The notes beneath the pieces were generated by a model. That model saw nothing but the letters and a program-made list of their open reading frames with translations. It had not been told where the DNA came from and ran no database searches. From NCBI GenBank assembly GCA_031769625.1, contig JAUIMM010000583.1, forward strand, positions 467,501-531,500: 64,000 bases of DNA. The letters are read 5' to 3'. Each line of letters begins with the position of its first letter. The first letter of the stretch is position 1. This stretch comes from Taudactylus pleione. Its lineage: Eukaryota; Chordata; Amphibia; Anura; Myobatrachidae. Below are positions 9,877 to 17,697 of the stretch, one piece after another. The position numbers were made by a program, and so were the translations under genes.

Positions 9877-12187
9877 ATGAGCAATAAGCCTTTATATGGC
9901 GCCACAAAGTGTACACGACTTGAAAATGACAAAAATGGAGTCGCTTTAGACATAAGGCACTATTTATGCGTAATCAGCCTTTATATGTCGCCACAATGAC
10001 TTCAAAATGGAGTCGCTTTAGACATGAGGCACTATTTATGAGTAATCAGCCTTTATATGGCGCCACAATTACTTCAAAATGGAGTCGCTTTAGACATGGG
10101 GCACTATTTATGAGTAATCAGCCTTTATATGGCGCCACAATGACTTCAAAATGGAGTCGCTTTAGACATGAGGCACTATTTATGAGTAATCAGCCTTTAT
10201 ATGGCGCCACAATTACTTCAAAATGGAGTCGCTTTAGACATGAGGCACTATTTATGAGTAATCAGCCTTTATATGGCGCCACAATTACTTCAAAATGGAG
10301 TCGCTTTAGACATGGGGCACTATTTATGAGTAATCAGCCTTTATATGGCGCCACAATGACTTCAAAATGGAGTCGCTTTAGACATGAGGCACTATTTATG
10401 AGTAATCAGCCTTTATATGGCGCCACAATTACTTCAAAATGGAGTCGCTTTAGACATGGGGCACTATTTATGAGTAATCAGCCTTTATATGGCGCCACAA
10501 TGACTTCAAAATGGAGTCGCTTTAGACATGAGGCACTATTTATGAGTAATCAGCCTTTATATGGCGCCACAATTACTTCAAAATGGAGTCGCTTTAGACA
10601 TGAGGCACTATTTATGAGTAATCAGCCTTTATATGGCGCCACAATTACTTCAAAATGGAGTCGCTTTAGACATGGGGCACTATTTATGAGTAATCAGCCT
10701 TTATATGGCGCCACAATGACTTCAAAATGGAGTCGCTTTAGACATGAGGCACTATTTATGAGTAATCAGCCTTTATATGGCAGCATAATTACTTCAAAAT
10801 GGAGTCGCTTTAGACATGGGGCACTATTTATGAGTAATCAGCCTTTATATGGCAGCACAATTACTTCAAAATGGAGTCGCTTTAGACATGAGGCACTATT
10901 TATGAGTAATCAGCCTTTATATGGCGCCACAATTACTTCAAAATGGAGTCGCTTTAGACATGAGGCACTATTTATGAGTAATCAGCCTTTATATGGCGCC
11001 ACAATTACTTCAAAATGGAGTCGCTTTAGACATGAGGCACTATTTATGAGTAATCAGCCTTTATATGGTGCCACAATCACTTCAAAATGGAGTCGCTTTA
11101 GACATGGGGCACTATTTATGAGTAATCAGCCTTTATATGGTGCCACAATCACTTCAAAATGGAGTCGCTTTAGACATGAGGCACTATTTATGAGTAATCA
11201 GCCTTTATATGGCAGCACAATTACTTCAAAATGGAGTCGCTTTAGACATGAGGCACTATTTATGAGTAATCAGCCTTTATATGGCGCCACAATTACTTCA
11301 AAATGGAGTCGCTTTAGACATGAGGCACTATTTATGAGTAATCAGCCTTTATATGGCGCCACAATTACTTCAAAATGGAGTCGCTTTAGACATGGGGCAC
11401 TATTTATGAGTAATCAGCCTTTATATGGTGCCACAATCACTTCAAAATGGAGTCGCTTTAGACATGGGGCACTATTTATGAGTAATCAGCCTTTATATGG
11501 TGCCACAATCACTTCAAAATGGAGTCGCTTTAGACATGGGGCACTATTTATGAGTAATCAGCCTTTATATGGCGCCACAATTACTTCAAAATGGAGTCGC
11601 TTTAGACATGAGGCACTATTTATGAGTCTTCAGCCTTTATATGGCGTCACAATCACTTCAAAATGGAGTCGCTTTAGACATGGGGCACTATTTATGAGTC
11701 TTCAGCCTTTATGTCATCACAATCACTTCAAAATGGAGTCGCTTTAGACATGGGGCACTACTTATGAGTAATCGACCTTTATATGGCAGCACAATTACTT
11801 CAAAATGGAGTCGCTTCAGACATGAGGCACTATTTATGAGTAATCAGCCTTTATATGGTGCCACAATCACTTCAAAATGGAGTCGCTTCAGACATGAGGC
11901 ACTATTTATGAGTAATCAGCCTTTACATGGCACCACAATGACTTCAAAATGGAGTCGCTTTATACATGAGGCACTATTTATGAGTAATCAGCCTTTATAT
12001 GGCAGCACAATTTCTTCAAAATGGAGTCACTTTAGACATGGGGCACTATTTATGCGTAATCAGCCTTTATATGGCGCCACAATGACTTCAAAATGGAGTC
12101 GCTTCAGACATAACACACTTTGTATGGCATAAAATGTACACGACGACTCAAAAATGACAAAAATGGAGTAGCTGCAGACATAACACA
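9877..12187. repeat. 72-bp minisatellite array with 360-bp higher-order repeat
   Basis: About 30 tandem units of 72 bp, with the blocks GAGTAATCAGCCTTTATATG, GCGCCACAAT, ACTTCAAAATGGAGTCGC and TTTAGACATGAGGCACTATT. Variants alternate at AATGAC/AATTAC/AATCAC, GAGGC/GGGGC and GGCGCC/GGCAGC/GGTGCC. The five-unit block 10021-10380 recurs unchanged at 10381-10740. The edge units are longer: the first (9877-9965) is 89 bp, and both it and the last unit contain GTACACGAC and AAAATGACAAAAATGGAG, absent from the core. As 72 is a multiple of 3, the array gives a 593-codon open frame of 24-residue repeats. Variants mostly change residues, so I do not call it coding. Confidence 0.95.
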
Positions 12188-12790
12188 CTGTCCCTCAGAG
12201 CTTACAATCTAATTGCATTAAATATTTGTGGCATGTTCCGCATATGTCCGCAAATATTAAGTATGTATTATGGAGGGAAATATCTGCTGCGGTCCCTCCA
12301 TTTCCGCCAGCAGCATATGCCATTTGAAGATGGCGTTGTGCTGCTGTAACCTATGGGCTACACTTTGCAAAATTGACTTGTAAAGGGTACCAGCAATGGC
12401 CGCCACACATGCGTGGTCTGTGATATGCGGTCACTATACTAAGAGCACATCGCAGGGACTGGCTCCTTGATACATTCAGGCGGCATTATCGCATACTGCA
12501 ATGCAAACATGGGTGCTAATATCTCACCCAGATTGCATTAAGTATGTGATTCTTGATAAATTGGCCCCTAGCGCTCATCTCTTCAGTAGATGCTCGCCTT
12601 TTTCTCGCGTCTTTCCTCCATGGCGTTCCTAGTGCATGAACGCACAATTGAGACTCCCGCATTATACCCTTATGCTTCAGGCTGCCTCAATACTACTATT
12701 TGTACACCTGTTATATCCCTGTGTCTTATGCTACTTGTTGTTCTACCTGGTGCAATAAACCTAAAGACACACATCCACTTGCCGATTTCT
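12188..12790. other. Unassigned sequence, possibly old transposon remains
   Basis: About 600 bases with no tandem repeat and no convincing coding frame. The motif TTGCATTAA(A/G)TAT occurs at about 12213 and again at about 12534, with GATAAATTGGCCCCTA just after the second. Such paired motifs often mark the ends of short transposons in frog genomes, but I see no clear inverted ends or target duplication. An AATAAA sits near 12754, close to the following palindrome. Confidence 0.4.
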
Positions 12791-12830
12791 TTGAGCGATT
12801 GAACGATAACGATATCGTTCAATCGCTCAA
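12791..12830. repeat. 17-bp perfect inverted repeat (hairpin)
   Basis: TTGAGCGATTGAACGAT at 12791-12807 is the exact reverse complement of ATCGTTCAATCGCTCAA at 12814-12830, with a 6-base spacer AACGAT. The spacer itself continues the CGAT theme. Perfect arms suggest a young fold-back element end or subterminal repeats of a transposon. There is no T-run after it, so it is not a terminator-like structure. Confidence 0.9.
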
Positions 12831-12852
12831 GAATCGTGCACACTAATGTCGG

Positions 12853-12887
12853 AAACGACCAGCGATGCGCGCTCCCGCTGGTCGTTT
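12853..12887. repeat. 12-bp perfect inverted repeat
   Basis: AAACGACCAGCG (12853-12864) pairs with CGCTGGTCGTTT (12876-12887) across an 11-base loop. It lies 22 bases after the 17-bp palindrome. A third, imperfect pair, ATGCTGAACAACTTGAC and GTCAGGTTGAGCAT, follows at about 12909-12947. The cluster looks like the subterminal region of a DNA transposon. Confidence 0.85.
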
Positions 12888-13199
12888 AGACATCAATCAT
12901 TGGCCAAATATGCTGAACAACTTGACGATAATGTCAGGTTGAGCATGTTAAGCGGCCCATACACGGTGCGATTTTTACAAGATGTGTGTGATTTAGATCG
13001 ATTGTAACGATCAATCGTGCGCATTGTGTGTTGTTTTTGGTCATTTACGATGACGATGCCGTCGTACATCTGCATCGTACATCTTATGGGAAAACCGTAA
13101 GATTACGACTTGTTGTGTACGATGTGACACACATCGTAGTAGTTTTTGTGTATTTACAATCCGATGTACGATGTACTGCAAAATCCCTGGCCACTCCCC

Positions 13200-13266
13200 T
13201 TCTCCATTTTGAGATTGAGAGACGACGAAACGGAGAACAGCTAGCAGCATCGTGAGCCTTGGCAAG
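13200..13266 (+). other. Candidate 5' noncoding exon of the MADF/Myb-like gene
   Basis: A good splice donor, AAGTGAGTAT, lies at about 13265, after a short segment with no tandem repeats (TGAGATTGAGAGACGACGAA and onward). The next acceptor on this strand is at 14324, two bases before the ATG of the MADF exon. A leader exon here is therefore plausible, with the 49-bp minisatellite and the MITE lying in the first intron. This rests on splice motifs only. Confidence 0.25.
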
Positions 13267-13297
13267 TGAGTATATGTACTATACAGGCTATCCTGTA

Positions 13298-13926
13298 ACC
13301 ACTGTGCCACCAATGTTTTATTTAACCCTGGCACACCCTTGTTTATACCACTGTGCCACCAACTTTTATTCCCCTGGCATACCCTTGTTTATACCACTGT
13401 GCCACCAATGTTTTAGTTAACCCTGGCACACCCTTGTTTATACCACTGTGCCACCAATGTTTTATTTAACCCTGGCACACCCTTGTTTATATTACTGTGC
13501 CAACAATGTTTGATTTAACCCTGGCACACCCTTATTTATACCACTGTGCCACCAATGTTTTATTTAACCCTAGAACATCCTTGTTTATACCACTGTGCCA
13601 ACAATGTTTTCTTTAACCCTGGCACACCCTTGTTTATACCACTGTGCCACCAATGTTTTATTTAACCCTGGCACACCCTTGTTTATACCACTATGCCACC
13701 AATGTTTTATTTAACCCTGGCACACCCTTGTTTACACCAATGTGCCAATTTTTGTTTAACCCTGGCACACACTTGTTTATACCACTGTGCCACCAATGTT
13801 TTATTTAACCCTGGCACACCCTTGTTTATACCAATGTGCCACCAATGTTTTATTTAACCTTGGCACGCCCTTGTTTATACCACTGTGCCACCAATGTTTT
13901 CCTTAACCCTGGTACACCCTTGTTTA
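13298..13926. repeat. 49-bp minisatellite array
   Basis: About 13 tandem units of 49 bp, containing ACCACTGTGCCACCAATG, TTTTATTTAACCCTGG and CACACCCTTGTTTAT. Copies vary by single substitutions and one shortened unit near 13735. It lies between the candidate leader exon and the coding exon of the plus-strand transposon gene, so it probably expanded inside that intron. The MITE at 13922 was inserted into its last unit. Confidence 0.95.
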
Positions 13927-14141
13927 GATCACAGGTTCTCAAACTCGGTCCTCAGGACCCCAAACAGTGCATGTTTTTCAGGTCTCCTCACAGGATCGCA
14001 AGTGAAATAATTTGCTCCACCTGTGGATCATTTAAAATGTGTCAGTGAGTAATGAATGTACCTGTGCACCTACTAGGTGACCTGGAAAATGTGAACTGTG
14101 TGGGGTCCTGGGGGCCAAGTTTGAGAATCACTGGTTTAGAT
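13922..14141. mobile_element. Second hAT-type MITE with 8-bp target duplication
   Basis: The direct repeat GTTTAGAT lies at 13922-13929 and again at 14134-14141. The 204-bp element between them has inverted ends: the left begins CACAGGTTCTCAAACTCGG, and the right end read on the minus strand begins CAGTGATTCTCAAACTTGG. The arms also share GGACCCCA-CACAGT blocks further in. GTTCTCAAACT-type ends and 8-bp duplications fit hAT. There is no coding capacity. It differs from the element at 4207, so the two come from different families. Confidence 0.88.
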
Positions 14142-14324
14142 AATAAGGACCATTATGTTTTTTGGGATTTTAAATTTATTTTTTAAACTATTCAAAACTG
14201 AAAAACTTTAGAAATGTAACCGTCTTAAACATTTAAAAAAAAACTCTGTAAAAGCATAATTTTTTTATAGTTTTGTATGTGAAATCCTATATCTTAACGC
14301 AGTTTTTGTTTTTTATTTCTCCAG

Positions 14325-16311
14325 AAATGACAGGCATTAGAGAACGGCAGTTCATCACGGGCTTCCTGGAGTTGTACAGGGCCCATGAGTGTCTTTGGAA
14401 AAAGGCTGCTGCGATTGACGACATGGTGACCTTCAGCCTCAGGTACCATGACGATGCAACCCCCAAATGGGTCAAACTGAGGATCCAGAACTTGCGGAAC
14501 GTTTACGTGAGGGAGAGGAAGAAGGAAAGTGACTCCCGGGCATCTGGAGCGGGGACAGATGACATCTACACTAGTACCTTATGGTACTACAAACTTCTGG
14601 AGTTCCTCCATGAAGTAGAGCCCCAGCGTCCATCCAGAAGTCTTTTAGTGGACACGGTCCCCGAGGAGTCTTCAGAGAACCAAGGGAGTGAGCCAGCGTC
14701 CTCTCTGGATCTTGTAAGTTATTATTGTTTTTCAAAAGTACTTTATCGTATACTGTCCTCCTGCCATGGTACTGCCCCCACTCCATTAAAGTAGGCCAGG
14801 TATTGCTCCCTGACCTGTTTTGCCCGTGCAGTTGGTAGTGTCTCCCTCACTGTGGGTGTTGCGACAGAGGGCATTTGGGCACCCTCGTGTGGTTGTTAGT
14901 GGTCGTCCATGGTCATACCCGTTGGTCCAAGTTGTTTGGAGATTTTGGCCCGCAAAAAATTGTGTAGGACACAACAGGCCATGACCACAGAATCAATTTT
15001 GTCCACACGAAGGTTTATAGCCGTATGGAATATTATGAACCGACTACACATTTTCACTATGCGCCGGGCCCTGGATAGGCGATAGTTGAAAATGCGTTTC
15101 TCTTTGGTCAGTCCCCTTTGTCCATACAGCTTTATTAAATGCTCATGTAAAGCAAATGCCTCATCTGCCACGAACCCAAAGTTCAGGCCGTGCTACGTAT
15201 CTGCTGTTGTAGGCAATTTTAGACGATTGTTGGTGAGTCGGTCATAAAATTCCATTTGTTTGAAGGAACCACCATCGGAAGCATGGCCATTTCCTCCCAC
15301 ATCAATATAAATAAATTGATAGTTGGCATTTACCACCGCCATCAGCACGATACTGTGAAATCTCTTATAATTAGAATAAAAGGAGCCACTGTGGGGAGGC
15401 GGGGTAATGCGTATATATGTTTCCCATCAATGGCTCCTCCGCAATTTGGGAAATTCCATTGACTTTCAAATTCTTCGCCAATGGTCTTCCAGTCTTCCAT
15501 TGATGTTGGAAACTAAAAAAACAAACATAAATGCAAATAAATTTAATGAAACACATTAAAATAACTTTTCCCTATCTCTCCTCCTACAGTCTGCTACATC
15601 GGAGCTTGACCCAAGTGCAAGCCCACATTTATTAACCCAGTCTGCAGAAAGTGTGCCAGAAGTGGCGGAGCCACCGCGCCGTATCAGAAGACCGGCATGC
15701 CGTAACCTGCCAGCCCCTGATCCCCTATTGCAGCAGATAAAGCAGGCCGTAGCCAAACCACCAGATCATTTCGACAGCCTTAGATCACATGTGGTCAGCA
15801 ATCTTCGCATCATGAGGATCAGCAACTCCATGCTGAAAGGCTGATCTATGACATCATTATGCAGGGGAAAAGGAAGCAACTAGAAAATACTTCCAGGGTG
15901 ATCGAGGAGCCGGTATTCACCTCCGCATCCAATACGGCCCATGGGTATATGGCATCGCCTTTATTTCCCCCACCAACCAGGACACTGGAAGAATGGGGCA
16001 AACGCAAACCCCATCCCAACCCACACCCCCTCCCACCTACAGTACCACCTGAAGCATTCTATCCCTCAACATCCTCCTCTTCAGAGGTGCTTTATCATGG
16101 TGCCATGTTGTCTGAGGTTGAGGAGGCTCCCCAATTTCATAGTGAAGATTTCCTCTGTATCAGGCAGTTTTCGGTTGGCCAGTATAGGGTGCGGACGATG
16201 CGGTTTGGAGAGGGTGACCAAATGCATGGCGCAAGGGCAGATTGCGGTTTGCCGGGGCCTCAATCTGCACTTGCGCCATGCGCTTCTTGCCCTGTTCAAT
16301 CCGTCATCTGA
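14325..16311 (+). pseudogene. Harbinger MADF/Myb-like accessory protein gene, two exons, frameshifted
   Basis: In PIF/Harbinger elements this protein binds the transposon ends and helps bring the transposase to DNA and the nucleus. Exon 1 begins after a strong acceptor (pyrimidine tract then CTCCAG, ending 14324); ATG is at 14327. It encodes 129 residues with a MADF-type domain at about residues 8-75 (FLELYRAHECLW, then KWVKLRIQNLRNVYVRE). A donor, CTT|GTAAGT, is at 14714. The intron ends in CTCCTACAG at 15589. Exon 2 keeps phase 0 and encodes a proline-rich linker and a BESS-like tail. At about 15811-15814 the frame breaks: the first frame stops at 15842-15844, while the next frame continues EDQQLHAERLIYDIIMQGK and stays open to 16311. 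The lesion makes it a pseudogene. The intron contains an antisense exon of the transposase. Assignment is from motif recognition only. Confidence 0.8.
16225..16280. repeat. 19-bp inverted repeat within the accessory-gene exon
   Basis: CATGGCGCAAGGGCAGATT (16225-16243) pairs with AATCTGCACTTGCGCCATG (16262-16280), with one mismatch and an 18-base loop. It lies in the 3' part of the second MADF/Myb-like exon. The right arm read on the minus strand gives a coding-like stretch, KKRMAQVQIEA, so the hairpin may come from an inverted duplication of an original coding segment. Confidence 0.8.
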
Positions 16312-16572
16312 CACACTCTATACCCTGCAGCCGGCTATCTATTGGGAAGCCAAAATATGGTTGACACACCTGTTATTTTGTGTGTAATTTATATGTGTGT
16401 TCCTGTAAAGGGGAAAAAGTTTCTTGAAGGAATATTTCCTCCCCACTATATGTTGATATACTAGTTTGGCTAATATAAAAACCATGTTGGTTTTGTTATA
16501 CCCAAAAAAAACAGTAACGTTGGTTACACACAGTTAAATACAGCCATGTTGGTTGTTACATATGTGTTGCCA

Positions 16573-16591
16573 AATAAAATAAAAAAAATAA
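16573..16591 (+). terminator. Polyadenylation signals, probable 3' end of the accessory gene
   Basis: AATAAA at 16573-16578 is followed at once by further A-rich repeats of the same kind. It lies about 260 bases after the last open frame of the plus-strand gene and just before the antisense first exon of the transposase (which ends at 16632). The position fits a 3' end that avoids the neighbouring exon. A-rich sequence can produce such motifs by chance. Confidence 0.4.
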
Positions 16592-16877
16592 AAAAATGTC
16601 CTCATAAATACATTGTTGTGTTTTTAATCACCTTGAAGTACTGGAACTTCAGGACATCACAATGGCATCACAGGTGTCCGGGATGAACGCTGGGCGGAAA
16701 TGAGGGACCCGAATTTCAGGTCTTCAAAAGACGGTCTTGTAGCCAGGTACCTCAGGGTAGCCACCAACCTCTCCTCTGCCGGGTTAGCCAATTTTTTAAC
16801 GTCTCCATATATACCTTTTAAAGGTAACCGTCAAAAGTCCAGATTGACTGGGAATTTGAGAAGATCAGACGCTGGAG

Positions 16878-17335
16878 CCGAAGTGTCAAGAGGGCCGATG
16901 TGCCGATGAGATGGCCAACAGGCCGATGTGGCGGCTAGGGAGCCGATGATAGTGGCCTACAGACCGATGGTACGGCCAAGGGGCCGATGAAGAGGCTACT
17001 GAGCCGATGGTGATGGCTGATGAGCCGATGGAGTGGCCAACAGGTTGTTGATTTGGTCAAGGACCCGATGGTGCGGCCACTGAGCCGATGGTGATGGCTA
17101 GTGAGCCGATGGAGTGGCCAACAGGCCGATGATTCGGTCAAAGGACCAATGGTGTGGCCACTGAGCCGATGGAGTGGCCAACAGGCCGATGATTTGGTCA
17201 AGGACCGATGGTGCAGCCACTGAGCCGATGGTGATGGCTAGTGAGCCGATGGAGTGGCCAACAGGCGGATGATTTGGTCTAGGGACCGATGGTGCGGCCA
17301 CCGAGCAGATGGTGATGGCTAGTGAGCCGATGACA
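16878..17335. repeat. 20-bp minisatellite with 81-bp higher-order repeat
   Basis: About 22 short units of 20-21 bp, each opening CCGATG. Four unit types recur in fixed order in the right half: CCGATGGTGCGGCCACTGAG, CCGATGGTGATGGCTAGTGA, CCGATGGAGTGGCCAACAGG and CCGATGATTTGGTCAAGGA, giving an 81-bp higher-order period. The left units (16878-17000) are more diverged. It starts directly beyond the recognisable N-terminal exon of the transposase, so it may have expanded inside the transposon. Confidence 0.92.
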
Positions 17336-17697
17336 GCACAGGGATCCGGAGAAGCTGTACTGGAACAAGGAGGCGCCCAGCGCCAGGAGTCAGCACGAAT
17401 CAGCCGGTCTGGAGTCAAATGATACACGATGGTGGTAGGACGACAGCGTGTCCAGCAATAGGTAAGTAACGTGCTGACCATGCAGCAGCCGATGGAAGAA
17501 CAAATCCAGTATAGTCGGCAAAGCAGCATGGATCCAAATGAGTTTAAATATCCAGGAGCACAAATCAACCAGCTGGTGCAATCATGACCTCACTTCCGGG
17601 GGCGTGCCTGATTGTCCAGGCCTGGGAAAGCGCTGGATTAACCCCATCCTGTCCGGGCACTATTTAAAAGGCCAAAACGCGGTTGGTAACAGCAGGT
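17336..17697. other. Unique sequence at the edge of the giant array, with TATA-like motif
   Basis: About 360 bases with no gene recognised. It holds a consensus splice donor (ATAGGTAAGTAA near 17459), an ETS-type ACTTCCGG at 17592-17599 and a TATA-like TATTTAAAAGG at 17661-17671. The TATA-like box lies about 30 bases before the first array unit, a normal distance to a start site, so transcription into the array is conceivable. These are motif matches only; the segment could also be the end of an LTR or another transposon. Confidence 0.4.

Larger units (their letters stand above)
14743..16810 (-). pseudogene. HARBI1-like DDE transposase, two exons, disabled
   Basis: This is the cut-and-paste nuclease of PIF/Harbinger transposons (DDE superfamily 4). 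Exon 1, about 16810-16632, has the helix-rich N-terminal block AEERLVATLRYLATRPSFED, then IPDTCDAIV and LKFQYFK in shifted frames, ending at donor AAG|GTGATT. Exon 2 (15512-14743) starts after a TTTTTTTAG acceptor with FPTSMEDWKTIGEEF, then WNFPNCGGAIDGKH (first Asp codon 15426-15428), DVGGNGHASDGG (second Asp 15274-15276), VADEAFAL, RIFNYRLSRARR and ACCVLHNFLR, ending VREQYLAYFNGVGAVPWQ. Lesions: two or more frameshifts in exon 1, a 2-bp TA-type insertion near 15415, TAG at 15193-15195, TAA at 14896-14898, and an apparent 5-residue loss after RRIV that removes the expected catalytic Glu (Lys at 15052-15054). Removing the 2-bp insertion restores phase 0 across exon 2, which supports the splice model. 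Confidence 0.85.
12949..16860. mobile_element. Degenerate PIF/Harbinger DNA transposon
   Basis: The coding core (14325-16860) carries both proteins expected of this superfamily: a HARBI1-like DDE transposase on the minus strand and a MADF/Myb-like protein on the plus strand. The left boundary is tentative. GCGGCCCATACACGGTGCGA at about 12951 looks like a transposon end and is followed by many ACGATGT/ACATCGT subterminal motifs (12951-13180). I could not find its inverted counterpart on the right, which may be lost or displaced by the minisatellites after 16870. The interior was later invaded by a 49-bp minisatellite and a hAT-type MITE. Target duplications are not visible. Family membership is sound; boundaries are not. 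Confidence 0.7.

Noticed and set aside
9966..11747. 593-codon open frame of 24-residue repeats
   Set aside because: The 72-bp period is a multiple of 3, so a stop-free unit stays open. Variants mostly change residues (Met/Ile, Glu/Gly, Ala/Ser), edge units break the frame, and there is no known protein resemblance.
14287..14786. Minus-strand frames opposite the MADF exon
   Set aside because: They are shadows of the plus-strand coding exon; the plus strand shows the domain motifs and splice sites.
15941..16387. 148-codon frame overlapping the accessory-protein exon
   Set aside because: It is the alternative frame of the same exon; the frame ending at 16311 continues the recognisable ERLIYDIIMQGK segment instead.
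16935..17568. Minus-strand frames with repeated Trp-Pro-Leu-His
   Set aside because: They are translations of the 20-bp minisatellite.
17336..17697. Right end of the Harbinger transposon
   Set aside because: I looked for the inverse of the tentative left end (CCGTGTATGGGCC-like) and did not find it, so no right boundary is called.
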